Below, in pieces: positions 16,576 to 24,987 of a stretch of DNA of 64,000 nt. Every line of letters starts with the position of its first letter. The stretch's first letter is position 1. Below the pieces are notes generated by a model, which was not told where the DNA came from, ran no database searches, and saw only the letters and a program-made list of their open reading frames with translations. This DNA comes from Obesumbacterium proteus (GTDB lineage Bacteria > Pseudomonadota > Gammaproteobacteria > Enterobacterales > Enterobacteriaceae). The stretch spans positions 3,224,001 through 3,288,000 of the forward strand of contig NZ_CP014608.1 in assembly GCF_001586165.1 (NCBI RefSeq), read 5' to 3'. The translations under genes and the position numbers were made by a program.

Positions 16576-17058
16576 CATATCCAAGGAATGGATTGCCTGC
16601 TCTAGGGATGAGAATTCGGATTCACCAAAAACAGCTATACCATTTTCACGTAGCAGGGAAGCCGTGACTCCCATTCCCGCGATCCGTGTACCACTGAAAC
16701 TCCCATCATAAATCTGTGAACTGCCACATGAGGGACTGCCATCAGTTAGCAATGCAAAGCGGCATTGATGTTTAAGGGCCAGCTGTAGAGCAATATAAGC
16801 GCCTGCCAGATAGCCGGATGTCACATCGTGACTATCGGATTCAACCACCGTGCGCTCTCCCTGTGACGTGACGCGTATTTCCGCGCTTAGGCGCGGAGTT
16901 GGAAAACCAGCGCTGATCTCTGGACAGCAGAGAATAAGTCGTCCTTCTTCCTGCCAGCGTAGTAATGACGGAGGCATAAACGGTTTGGCACTGCCGTTAT
17001 AGCGAACTGGAAAGCCCATTAGGCAGCTGCTCACTAATATTTTTGTGTGGTTTGTCAT
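16561..17058 (-). CDS. DUF523 family protein
   Basis: 165 residues from ATG 17058. An upstream ATG at 17079 would add MTFFRFF, but the family begins close to the KILVSSCLMGFPVRYNG signature, and AGG lies at a suitable distance from 17058. Other DUF523 hallmarks: CPEISAGFPTPR and LLTDGSPSCGSSQIYDGSFSG with conserved cysteines that suggest metal or cluster binding. Cytosolic; function not established. The two tRNA genes downstream in plus coordinates are on the other strand. Confidence 0.87.
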   Translation of the reverse strand: MTNHTKILVSSCLMGFPVRYNGSAKPFMPPSLLRWQEEGRLILCCPEISAGFPTPRLSAEIRVTSQGERTVVESDSHDVTSGYLAGAYIALQLALKHQCRFALLTDGSPSCGSSQIYDGSFSGTRIAGMGVTASLLRENGIAVFGESEFSSLEQAIHSLDMKTAF

Positions 17059-17273
17059 AAAAAACCTAAAAAAGGTCACTTCACGAAGAAAATTTCACGC
17101 TGTATGCAAAGCATTATTGCATGAAAAATGTTGAAAACAGACGCCTAACTGATTAATAAATAGCACTATCTGGTTGAAAATAATTCGCTTGGGCTGATTA
17201 TTGTCCACTTGAACAAAAAAAACATTTTAGCGCTGGACAGCCAACGGGAAGGTCGCTAATATCTGCCCCCATT

Positions 17274-17361
17274 GGAAGGATGGCTGAGTGGTTTAAGGCA
17301 GCGGTCTTGAAAACCGTCGAGTGTAATAGCTCCTAGAGTTCGAATCTCTATCCTTCCGCCA
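17274..17361 (+). tRNA. tRNA-Ser (anticodon TGA)
   Basis: Acceptor arms GGAAGGA (17274-17280) and TCCTTCC (17351-17357) pair fully; discriminator G and encoded CCA follow. Anticodon loop CTTGAAA gives TGA. The long variable arm (GAGTGTAATAGCTC) is typical of serine tRNAs. T-loop GTTCGAATC. Confidence 0.97.
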
Positions 17362-17366
17362 AATTC

Positions 17367-17442
<76 letters not shown>

Positions 17443-17456
17443 TGATTCTGTAAAAA

Positions 17457-17482
17457 AGCCACCCAATGGGTGGCTTTTTTTC
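17457..17482 (+). terminator. Rho-independent terminator of the tRNA pair
   Basis: Arms AGCCACCC (17457-17464) and GGGTGGCT (17468-17475) with loop AAT and a long T-run; 15 bp after tRNA-Thr. Confidence 0.93.
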
Positions 17483-17545
17483 GTCTGTATGCCATGACCT
17501 ATTTTCACAGGAGCGCAGGTAAAGCTCCTGTTTTGTTACCGATGG

Positions 17546-18418
17546 TTAATTTTTTTTGATTTTATTGAAGTATGCAGGGGAGTTAACTAAAACCCCATCA
17601 GCACCTAATTGTACGGCCTTACGATAGTCATCCAGTGTATTTATACCGAAGAAGATAATATGAGCCCCTCCTGCGCTACGAAAACATTTCATTGCCTCTT
17701 CATCCCACTCTAGCTGCGATTTGGAACGTCCTTCTCCAAGGGTATACTTTTCAACCACTTCAACATCGCGTTTTAATTCAAGCCCATACCAGCGCTCTTG
17801 AGTCACGTTTTTATCGATTTCACAGTGGTGGCTCATGGTCACGTTCGCAAGTATCGTGCGCGTTTTATCTCGGCTGACGAATCTAGCGATATCATTTGGT
17901 AGTGCATCAATATATTTTTCATCCGTGGAATAGACTCTGGTGCGGCTTAGGCTATTCGTGTTCTGTAAAACAGCAGCGAGAGCTTGAGCAAGCCTGTCTG
18001 GGTCTGCATCTGGGGATTTAATATCGATATAGAAAAATGTTTGCGGCCATTTCTTTAACACCTGTTCTAACGTCGGTATTCCAATTCCTTTGTGACGAAA
18101 CGGGTAGGTGGGTTTATCAAATAAGTAGCCTGCATCAGCTTTGCTGAGCTGAGCTGCCGTGAATGATGAGACGGAACCTTGTAAATTTGTCAGGCTGTTG
18201 AGATCTGACGGCCTGTAAAGCACAAGAACCCCATCCTTGCTCATCTGAACGGTGATCCAAATGGCGTCAGCGTTGTTTTTTAATGATTGGCTAATGGCGA
18301 CGATCGTATTTTCTGGCGCGTCTCCGGTTCCGCCTCGATGCGCGATAATGCTAGGATCTGCGTGAGCGAGTGTGGCCGTGCATAGCAGTAGTGCAGCGCC
18401 AATTATTTGTTTATGCAT
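17546..18418 (-). CDS. periplasmic glycerophosphodiester phosphodiesterase family protein
   Basis: 290 residues with a cleavable signal (IIGAALLLCTATLAHA, cut before DPS). GDPD barrel landmarks: IIAHRGGTGDAPENT with His26-Arg27 and the Glu-Asn-Thr, a later FFYIDIKSP metal-ligand region, and the C-terminal NTLDDYRKAVQLGADGVLVN. The usual GDPD motif KDGxxVxxHD is changed to KDGVLVLYRPSD, so the second catalytic His appears replaced. Activity may therefore be altered or absent. Expected substrate type is glycerophosphodiesters; more distant relatives are phospholipases D. ATG with an AAGGT site. Confidence 0.82.
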   Translation of the reverse strand: MHKQIIGAALLLCTATLAHADPSIIAHRGGTGDAPENTIVAISQSLKNNADAIWITVQMSKDGVLVLYRPSDLNSLTNLQGSVSSFTAAQLSKADAGYLFDKPTYPFRHKGIGIPTLEQVLKKWPQTFFYIDIKSPDADPDRLAQALAAVLQNTNSLSRTRVYSTDEKYIDALPNDIARFVSRDKTRTILANVTMSHHCEIDKNVTQERWYGLELKRDVEVVEKYTLGEGRSKSQLEWDEEAMKCFRSAGGAHIIFFGINTLDDYRKAVQLGADGVLVNSPAYFNKIKKN

Positions 18419-18731
18419 ATGTTACCTTCTGTATTATAAATTAACGTTATGATTTGTTTTGTTATAGTTGCAATGTGTTATTTAACATGAAGGAATACAT
18501 GCTGTTAATCAGTTAATTGACCTATAAGTTGTAAGCAAATCATTTTTGTAAATCTACACAAGGGTGTAATCGGCGGGGTTGCGAAACTGTTAATTCTACC
18601 GCCCACTATTTGTGATCCGCATCATAGTTCAGGTGTTATCTCTTTGGCTTATACACGGCCTAACGGGATAATTCGTCCAAGTGATGGTGTTAAAGCATCA
18701 GTGAACAATTATTACGTTATGGAAAAGTCGT
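18419..18731. promoter_or_regulatory. intergenic region with CRP-like site
   Basis: A 313-bp AT-rich gap between divergent genes. TGTGA-TCCGCA-TCATA at 18611-18626 resembles a CRP site with one changed base. No ORF of note. Confidence 0.35.
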
Positions 18732-18986
18732 ATGTGTATTTGTGATATCAGCGTTGAAGATACTTTTATACGTTTGCCGCTATCGCCAACGGCCGCATGG
18801 ATGCTCGATCGTCAGGCCACCCGTTCATTAGGCTGGCGTCGATTCCTGAAACCGAAGCGTGATCAGAAGCTGATGAGCTGGCGTTTAACACCGCTGAAAG
18901 ATCGTTATGAAGTCCGATTTTCACCTAATCGGCAGCCTGAGCTGTGGATGTTTAGCGCAGAGAATGCGATACGTAAGCGTCTGTAG
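18732..18986 (+). CDS. hypothetical basic protein, 84 aa
   Basis: No family recognised. The product is soluble, basic and Trp-rich (WMLDRQATRSLGWRRFLKPK, LMSWRLTPLKDRYEVRF, ELWMFS). The ribosome site is weak, but codon use resembles neighbouring genes and there is no comparable frame on the other strand. Independent gene between the GDPD gene and a small minus-strand gene. Confidence 0.55.
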   Translation: MCICDISVEDTFIRLPLSPTAAWMLDRQATRSLGWRRFLKPKRDQKLMSWRLTPLKDRYEVRFSPNRQPELWMFSAENAIRKRL

Positions 18987-19077
18987 TCGAGCGTACGTTT
19001 AAATGCCAAACCGCACTGTTCCATCATTGCGGTTTGGCTGTGATTTTTAGATTTGTTCGATCCTGCACTTTCCTTCC

Positions 19078-19254
19078 TTATCTTGTTTCTTTTGATAATT
19101 TCTCTTCTTCTTCGCTGTAGGGCGCCAAGATTTCTTTCAAAATTTCCAGACGTTGTTCCGGTGTGAGGTAGAACCCACTCGGTAATTTGTTGGACGGATG
19201 TTCTTGCTGATAGCTGGCTTTCAATTCATTTAAGTATTTATAAATCTGTTTCAT
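19078..19254 (-). CDS. small hypothetical protein, 58 aa
   Basis: ATG at 19254 is preceded by a near-perfect AGGAGGTC site (19259-19266), so translation should be strong. The 58-residue product is charged and helical: Tyr/Lys-rich start (MKQIYKYLNELKASYQQE), a middle FYLTPEQRLEILKEILAPY and an acidic-basic tail. No signal peptide or membrane segment. Not recognised as a family; high expression is an inference from the ribosome site. Confidence 0.68.
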   Translation of the reverse strand: MKQIYKYLNELKASYQQEHPSNKLPSGFYLTPEQRLEILKEILAPYSEEEEKLSKETR

Positions 19255-19456
19255 ATTTGACCTCCTATCGCTGATAAAACCATCGTAGGATGTTTAAAGA
19301 TGAACTAAAACTGAACAAAATAAATTTATTGTTCATGTTTTATATCAATATGAAATTTAGGTGATTTTTTTAAGATTTAATCGTGAGCAGGGAAGTGGAT
19401 TGAAGCGCTAAACCCTCTGAAGAACTAAGGGATAACTTGTTTGCAGAAGCGGGTTC

Positions 19457-19478
19457 GTTATATAGTTTGCTATATAAC
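19457..19478 (+). promoter_or_regulatory. ModE-like operator
   Basis: GTTATATAG-TTTG-CTATATAAC is a perfect 9-bp inverted repeat. Written as CG-T-TATATA-N6-TATATA-A-C it fits the ModE consensus (ATCGnTATATA-N6-TATATAnCGAT as I recall it) with the exact N6 spacing. It lies 19 bp upstream of the ABC substrate-binding gene, where a bound repressor would block transcription when molybdate is plentiful. Site identity is by consensus only. Confidence 0.65.
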
Positions 19479-19497
19479 ATAACTTTAGCCTTCTATT

Positions 19498-20577
19498 ATG
19501 AATCTCTCATTTCCTAAATTTAACCGTGCGATGGTCACTGGCGTATCGTTGCTGCTTGTTTCTTTTTCATCCTTGGCTGACCGCACCATTACCGATCAAT
19601 TAGGTCGTCAGGTAACGATTCCCGATCACGTTAATCGGGTGGTCGTTCTGCAACACCAAACGCTTAACTTATTGGTTCAGCTTGATGCCACTGACGATGT
19701 GGTGGGGATTTTATCGAGCTGGAAAAAACAGCTTGGCCCAGAATTTGCGCGTTTTTCCTCTCGACTATCCACGTTGCCAATGCCAGGCGATCTGACTCAG
19801 GTCAATATTGAAAGCCTACTGGCGGAACGCCCTCAGGTTGTTTTCGTGGCTAACTATGCACCGCTGGAAATGATCAACCAGATTGAGAAAGCGGGAATAC
19901 CGGTGGTGGCGGTTTCTTTACGACGTGATTCGCAAGGTGAGCAGGATAAACTGAATCCTAAGATGGGGAATGAAGAACAGTCTTATAATTTGGGGCTTCA
20001 GGACGGTATTCGTCTTATCGCAAAAGTGGTTAATCGGGAGCCGCAGGGTGAGGCATTGATTGATTACACGTTCGCTCAGCGTGAAAAAGTGGCTCAGCGC
20101 TTGAAGGATATACCTCAAAGCCAGCGGGTGCGTGTCTATATGGCAAACCCTGATTTAACCACCTATGGTTCAGGAAAATACACCGGCTTAATGATGCAAC
20201 ATGCAGGCGCGATGAACGTTGCGGCAGCCAGCATCAAGGGCTATAAGCAGGTTTCGATTGAACAGGTTTTGGCTTGGAACCCGCAGGTTATCTTTGTGCA
20301 GGATCGCTATCCTGACGAGATTAATAAGATCCGCCACGATCCGGCATGGCAGGGTATTGATGCGGTAAAAAATCAGCGCGTATATCTGATGCCCGAGTAT
20401 GCCAAAGCGTGGGGATATCCGATGCCTGAAGCGCTAGCCATCGGGGAACTTTGGATGGCTAAGAAACTCTATCCAGCTCGTTTTAACGATATTGATATCA
20501 ATAAAGCCGCGAACGATTATTACCAACGTTTTTACCGCACTTCGTGGGTTTCTGAACCGCATGCTTCCGTTGAATAA
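19498..20577 (+). CDS. ABC transporter periplasmic substrate-binding protein (Fe/B12/molybdate class, probably MolA-like)
   Basis: 359 residues: signal peptide (hydrophobic VTGVSLLLVSFSSLA, cut near ADR), then a BtuF/FhuD-type two-lobe domain starting TDQLGRQVTIPDHVNRVVVL. This class is usually annotated as iron-siderophore or corrinoid binding, but the same fold binds molybdate/tungstate in Haemophilus MolBCA. The ModE-like operator just upstream and the ModA-like gene at the end of the cluster favour molybdate or tungstate. First gene of an overlapping three-gene operon. No clear ribosome site at the ATG; a downstream ATG (MVTGV) is an alternative. Confidence 0.85.
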   Translation: MNLSFPKFNRAMVTGVSLLLVSFSSLADRTITDQLGRQVTIPDHVNRVVVLQHQTLNLLVQLDATDDVVGILSSWKKQLGPEFARFSSRLSTLPMPGDLTQVNIESLLAERPQVVFVANYAPLEMINQIEKAGIPVVAVSLRRDSQGEQDKLNPKMGNEEQSYNLGLQDGIRLIAKVVNREPQGEALIDYTFAQREKVAQRLKDIPQSQRVRVYMANPDLTTYGSGKYTGLMMQHAGAMNVAAASIKGYKQVSIEQVLAWNPQVIFVQDRYPDEINKIRHDPAWQGIDAVKNQRVYLMPEYAKAWGYPMPEALAIGELWMAKKLYPARFNDIDINKAANDYYQRFYRTSWVSEPHASVE

Positions 20578-21565
20578 CCAACGTATCAATCTGCTACTGC
20601 CGATGGCGACATTGATTGTCGCCTTCTTTTCATTAGGGCTCGGGCAATATTCAATCTCACCGATGAATGTTTGGCATGCGTTAATGTCTCCCATGCAAAC
20701 GCAAGATCTGGCCGGACAAATTATCTGGACGGTGCGCATGCCGCGTATCTTGATGGCGTGCTGTGCGGGCGGGGCATTAGCGTTGTGCGGTGCCTGCTTG
20801 CAAGGTGTGTTTCATAACCCGTTGGTTGATCCGCATATTATCGGCGTGAGCTCCGGCGCCGCTTTCGGCGGCACGCTGGCGATTTTACTGGGTCTTTCGC
20901 CATTGTGGTTGATGAGCTCGACCTTTGCCTTTGGTTTGTTGGCGCTGGTGTTGGTGTATGCGATAGCGTCTACGCTGGGTAATGAAAATCGGCTGATGCT
21001 GATCCTCTCCGGCATTATTCTCAGCGGCTTTTTCTCTGCGCTGGTGAGTCTGTTGCAATATATGGCGGATACCGAAGAAAAGCTGCCGAGCATTGTGTTC
21101 TGGCTCTTGGGGAGTTTTGCCACCGCCAACTGGCACAAGCTTTTAATGATGGCTATTCCGCTCGCTTTGGCGAGTTGTTTACTGTTTCGCCTGCGCTGGC
21201 GGATCAACATTTTATCTCTTGGCGATGCGGATGCGCGCACGCTAGGCGTTTCCGTTGCGGGTTTACGGCGGTTGGTGTTATTGCTCTGCGCACTGTTGGT
21301 TGCTGCTCAGGTTGCGGTGAGCGGAGGGATCGGCTGGATAGGATTGGTGATCCCGCACCTTGCACGGTTATTAGTGGGTGCAGACCATCGACGTTTACTT
21401 CCGGCGGCATTCTGGCTCGGCGGTGGGTTTATGGTTTTGGTTGATGACGTGGCGCGCACATTGAGCGCAGCCGAAATTCCGTTGGGGATCATTACCGCAT
21501 TAATTGGGGCACCGCTGTTTGCCGTGCTGTTGATTCGCTCTCGACGGAGATCGCACGGTGAATGA
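20561..21565 (+). CDS. FecCD-family ABC transporter permease (MolB-like)
   Basis: Start taken as ATG 20561, which overlaps the end of the binding-protein gene by 17 bp; a longer frame from 20492 would need a larger overlap. About 334 residues and ten helices, normal for BtuC/FecCD. Conserved parts: RMPRILMACCAGGALALCGACLQG, NPLVDPHIIGVSSGAAFGG and GGIGWIGLVIPHLARLLVG. It should form the homodimeric channel of the importer with the ATPase encoded next. Confidence 0.9.
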   Translation: MLPLNNQRINLLLPMATLIVAFFSLGLGQYSISPMNVWHALMSPMQTQDLAGQIIWTVRMPRILMACCAGGALALCGACLQGVFHNPLVDPHIIGVSSGAAFGGTLAILLGLSPLWLMSSTFAFGLLALVLVYAIASTLGNENRLMLILSGIILSGFFSALVSLLQYMADTEEKLPSIVFWLLGSFATANWHKLLMMAIPLALASCLLFRLRWRINILSLGDADARTLGVSVAGLRRLVLLLCALLVAAQVAVSGGIGWIGLVIPHLARLLVGADHRRLLPAAFWLGGGFMVLVDDVARTLSAAEIPLGIITALIGAPLFAVLLIRSRRRSHGE

Positions 21566-22319
21566 GATAGCGCTCAGCGTAAATGCACTTGAATTCGGCC
21601 ATAAGAAAGCGTTATTTGACGCGCTGAGTTTTTGTTGTCGCCGTGGTGAAATATCGGCCATTCTTGGCGCGAATGGGCGTGGAAAAACCTCATTATTGAA
21701 TACGCTGTCCGGCGTTATTCCCCCTTTGGCGGGAGAGATATCACGCAGTGCGCCGATCGGGTTTGTTGCTCAATCGTTTTCCTCCGCCTTTGCCTATCGG
21801 GTTATTGAGATCGTCTTGATGGGCAGAGTGAGTAATGTTGGCCTGCTACAACAGCCAACGGCCAAAGATGAAGGGATTGCTCGAGAAGCGTTAGACACGC
21901 TAGGGATTGCGCAATTGGCCGAACACAGCTTTCAAACGTTATCCGGTGGGCAGTGTCAACTGGTGATGATTGCCCGGGCGTTAGCCACCGGCTGTGAGAT
22001 GTTGATCCTTGATGAACCGACTTCCGCCTTGGATTTATATAACCAGCAGGCGGTGTTGCGCTTGATCCACCAATTGGCGAAGCAGCGTCAAATAAGCGTA
22101 TTGTTCACCACTCACGATCCGGCACATGCACAGCTGGTGGCGCAAAAATGCCTGTTGTTGCTGGATAATCAGCGGTGGGCCTATGGCGACAGCAAAGAAA
22201 TGCTCACCGAGGATAATTTGCTTAAGGCCTATGGCGTAAGAGTGGAGCGGGCGGCCGTATCGTCTGACGCAGGTGTTCAGCCGGTGCTCACTCCAATTTT
22301 CGATCTTTCCGCGGATTAG
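21558..22319 (+). CDS. ABC transporter ATP-binding protein (MolC-like)
   Basis: 253 residues from a GTG that overlaps the permease stop by 8 bp. Walker A is GANGRGKTS (about residue 37), Q-loop VAQSF, signature LSGGQ, Walker B MLILDEPTSALD and switch His in FTTHDPAHA. A type II importer ATPase of the FepC/BtuD class. The gene ends tail to tail with the ModA-like gene; their stop codons overlap. Confidence 0.92.
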   Translation: MNEIALSVNALEFGHKKALFDALSFCCRRGEISAILGANGRGKTSLLNTLSGVIPPLAGEISRSAPIGFVAQSFSSAFAYRVIEIVLMGRVSNVGLLQQPTAKDEGIAREALDTLGIAQLAEHSFQTLSGGQCQLVMIARALATGCEMLILDEPTSALDLYNQQAVLRLIHQLAKQRQISVLFTTHDPAHAQLVAQKCLLLLDNQRWAYGDSKEMLTEDNLLKAYGVRVERAAVSSDAGVQPVLTPIFDLSAD

Positions 22320-23047
22320 CGCAGCGAAAACCCAGCGCTAACAAATTGTTGCTGAACATCGTTGGACAAGAGATATTCTGCCAGTGGCTGAGCAACGTCA
22401 CTGTGCAGCGCCAGTGCATAGGTGGCGAATATATTGTCAGCATCGGGAATGGCGATCGCCGCAATATCGGCATCGTGCTGTAGCCATTGCGCATAGTGTG
22501 CGTAACCGACAAAAACATCAGCCAGACCTTGGCGAATCAGCCATGCAGAAGCGATTTCCGTTGCAGGAACCTGCAAACTGTCTTTTCCGCCCACCAGTTG
22601 TTTTGCATTCAATTTCAAATATTCGCCAGCGCCCGCATGGTGTTGTTCGACGCGATCGAAGAGTTGCCACGTATAGTCGCCCGAAGGATCGCAGCCGGGT
22701 GTAGAGGTGCCGACGATAATGTTCGGGTCGGTTAGTAAATCTAGCCAGTTTGTCGTTGGCGCTAATCTGGCACGCTGGGTGGTTAAACACAGCTTGTTGC
22801 GCAGAAATGGCATCACGCGGTGTGCCAAACCGTGATCGAGTAGCGTTTGCGGATGTTCTTGGTTGGCGGAAGCAAACAGATCCCACTCAGCACCGTTTTC
22901 AATCTGTTCACGTAGTAGTCCGGCGGGGCCAAACTGTGCATTGATGCTCACATTATGCTGCTGGCTAAACTGAGACAAAATGGGCGTCAGCGCTTTACGC
23001 AAACTGCCTGCGGCTAACACGTTTAAAGGGGGTTTATGAGTATGCAC
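22316..23047 (-). CDS. ModA-like molybdate-binding protein without signal peptide
   Basis: 243 residues, GTG start. The ModA/SBP_bac_11 pattern is clear: LNVLAAGSLRKALTPILSQF, FGPAGLLREQIENGAEWDLFASA, GTSTPGCDPSGDYTW. ModA proteins normally begin with a 24-residue signal, but here the mature fold starts at residue 8 (VLAAGS), so this protein should stay in the cytoplasm unless a start farther upstream is used. It converges on the ABC operon with a shared stop region. Possible roles: cytosolic molybdate buffer or ligand sensor (inference). Confidence 0.8.
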   Translation of the reverse strand: MHTHKPPLNVLAAGSLRKALTPILSQFSQQHNVSINAQFGPAGLLREQIENGAEWDLFASANQEHPQTLLDHGLAHRVMPFLRNKLCLTTQRARLAPTTNWLDLLTDPNIIVGTSTPGCDPSGDYTWQLFDRVEQHHAGAGEYLKLNAKQLVGGKDSLQVPATEIASAWLIRQGLADVFVGYAHYAQWLQHDADIAAIAIPDADNIFATYALALHSDVAQPLAEYLLSNDVQQQFVSAGFSLR

Positions 23048-23154
23048 ACCAATACCACGCTGATTATTTCAATTTATGCTCTGGACTGATGCGGACGTTA
23101 CGGCGTGGAGCGTGGGGTGTCAATGCAGGATTCAATGCAGGATAAAACATAATA

Positions 23155-23181
23155 ACCACGCTGGCAGGGCACCAGCGTGGT
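23155..23181 (-). terminator. terminator of kduI-kduD
   Basis: Perfect 10-bp arms ACCACGCTGG (23155-23164) and CCAGCGTGGT (23172-23181), followed on the minus strand by a T-rich tail, close to the end of kduD. A 12-bp direct repeat (TCAATGCAGGAT twice) lies beside it at 23120-23143. Confidence 0.75.
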
Positions 23182-23194
23182 GAGAACGCATAAA

Positions 23195-23956
23195 TTAACG
23201 CGCTAACCAACCGCCATCAACGGCAATCGTATAGCCATTGATGTAGTCTGACGCCGGCGATGCCAAGAATACCGCTGGGCCCATTAAATCTTCGGGTAAT
23301 CCCCAGCGACCCGCGGGAATGCGGCCTAAAATCTCTTCGCTACGCGCTTCGTCAGCACGCAACTGCTGCGTATTGTTAGTCGCCATGTAGCCAGGGGCAA
23401 TGGCGTTAACGTTAATCTGGTGCTTAGCCCATTCGTTGGCCAGCAAACGAGTCACGCCCATGACTGCGCTTTTAGAGGCGGTGTAAGACGGCACGCGAAT
23501 TCCGCCTTGGAAAGAGAGCATTGAGGCGATGTTGATGATCTTGCCGCCTTTGCCCTGCGCGATAAACTGACGAGCGACGGCCTGTGACATAAAGAACACG
23601 GTTTTAATGTTCAGATTCATCACGTCGTCCCAATCTTTCTCGCTGAATTCCAGTGCATCCTGACGGCGGATAATGCCTGCGTTATTCACCAGGATATCGA
23701 TGTGGCCAAACTCACTGGCGGCACGAGCGACCAGATCGGGAATAACCGATGTATCGCGCAAATCCGCAGTCAGGCTCAAGAAACGGCGGCCTAGCGCAGT
23801 CACTTGTTCAATGGTTTCAGTGGGCTCAACGATGTTGATACCAATAATATCGCAGCCAGCCTGTGCTAAACCGACGGCCATTCCCTGACCAAGACCAGTA
23901 TCACAGCCTGTAACCAGCGCAACTTTACCCTGCAATGAAAATGCATCAAGAATCAT
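23195..23956 (-). CDS. kduD: 2-dehydro-3-deoxy-D-gluconate 5-dehydrogenase KduD
   Basis: 253 residues, classical SDR: TGCDTGLGQGMA cofactor motif near residue 17, NNAG, catalytic Ser in NIASMLSFQGG, YTASK (Tyr/Lys). MILDAFSLQGKVALVTGCDT at the start and YINGYTIAVDGGWLAR at the end are as in E. coli KduD from memory. It converts 2,5-diketo-3-deoxygluconate to KDG in the pathway from unsaturated uronates of pectin or glycosaminoglycan lyases. Follows kduI in the same transcript. Confidence 0.95.
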   Translation of the reverse strand: MILDAFSLQGKVALVTGCDTGLGQGMAVGLAQAGCDIIGINIVEPTETIEQVTALGRRFLSLTADLRDTSVIPDLVARAASEFGHIDILVNNAGIIRRQDALEFSEKDWDDVMNLNIKTVFFMSQAVARQFIAQGKGGKIINIASMLSFQGGIRVPSYTASKSAVMGVTRLLANEWAKHQINVNAIAPGYMATNNTQQLRADEARSEEILGRIPAGRWGLPEDLMGPAVFLASPASDYINGYTIAVDGGWLAR

Positions 23957-24020
23957 GTCTTATATCCTTTGAGTGCGGCTGGCTATGACGTTGCAGCCGC
24001 AGAAATGAGTGAGCTAAGGC

Positions 24021-24857
24021 TTAGCGAATATCTTTAACGGCAACGTGGTCCATATCATCGAAGACCTGGTTCTCGCCAACCATGCCCCAAATAAAGGTGT
24101 ATGCCTTGGTGCCGACGCCGGAATGAATGGACCAGCTCGGTGAAATGACGGCCTGTTCGTTGTGCATCACGATATGGCGGGTTTCTTGCGGCTGACCCAT
24201 CATGTGGAAAACGCAGGAGTCATCATCCATGTTGAAATAGAAGTAGACTTCCATGCGGCGCTCATGGGTATGGCACGGCATGGTGTTCCACAAATTGCCT
24301 TCTTCCAACTCGGTCAGCCCCATTGAAAGCTGGCAGGTTTGCAGCACGTCAGGAACCATATATTTGTTAATAGTGCGACGGTTACTGGTTTTCGTATCGC
24401 CGAGCGTTTGCGGTGAAGCATCTGCCGGCGTGATTTTTTTAGTTGGGTAAGTGGTGTGAGCCGGTGCGCAGTTGTAATAGAACTTTGCCGGCTGGCTAGC
24501 GTTTACGCTGTTGAAGATAATATCGCGTGCGCCTTTACCGACGTATAGGGCTTCACGATGGCCGATTTCATAGCATTCGCCGTCAACGGTGATGGTACCA
24601 GGCCCGCCGATATTGATAACGCCAAGTTCGCGACGCTCTAAGAAATAGCTCACGCCGAGTTGTTTACCCACCTCAGTACCGATAGTGACGGCCTTTTGTA
24701 CCGGCATAACGCCGCCAACGATGATGCGGTCAATATGGCTATACACCATAGTGTACCGATCGGCATCAAAAATGGTTTCAACTAGAAACTCGCGGCGCAG
24801 GCCCTCTGTGTCGAGCTGCTTGGCATGATCGCTATGAATGCTTTGACGGACTTCCAT
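24021..24857 (-). CDS. kduI: 5-dehydro-4-deoxy-D-glucuronate isomerase KduI
   Basis: 278 residues, the family length. Zinc cupin signature MPCHTHERRMEVYFYFNMDD with the metal-ligand His/His/Glu, plus the final SWSIHSGVGTKAYTFIWGM. It isomerises 4-deoxy-L-threo-5-hexosulose uronate to DKI-II, the substrate of kduD 64 bp downstream. ATG at 24857 with a GAGGTG site. A KdgR-like box lies about 110 bp upstream. No pectate lyase or kdgM porin is in the window. Confidence 0.96.
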   Translation of the reverse strand: MEVRQSIHSDHAKQLDTEGLRREFLVETIFDADRYTMVYSHIDRIIVGGVMPVQKAVTIGTEVGKQLGVSYFLERRELGVINIGGPGTITVDGECYEIGHREALYVGKGARDIIFNSVNASQPAKFYYNCAPAHTTYPTKKITPADASPQTLGDTKTSNRRTINKYMVPDVLQTCQLSMGLTELEEGNLWNTMPCHTHERRMEVYFYFNMDDDSCVFHMMGQPQETRHIVMHNEQAVISPSWSIHSGVGTKAYTFIWGMVGENQVFDDMDHVAVKDIR

Positions 24858-24967
24858 CTTTCACCTCGTCGATATTCGTTTGAGTGTTTGATTGGCATGA
24901 ACAGTCAGGGGCTCTGCTCGTGTCGATGCAGGCATGTTAGATCCTTCTGATACGCAATTCAATTAAA

Positions 24968-24987
24968 AATGAAACACTGTTTTGTTT
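24968..24987 (-). promoter_or_regulatory. KdgR-like operator upstream of kduI
   Basis: AATGAAACACTGTTTTGTTT matches the KdgR consensus (AATRAAAYNNNRTTTYATTT as recalled) in nearly all fixed positions. KdgR represses pectin and uronate genes until KDG accumulates. Confidence 0.65.

Noticed and set aside
20492..20560. longer N-terminus of the FecCD permease
   Set aside because: Would need an 86-bp overlap and adds a basic tail absent from the family; ATG 20561 preferred.
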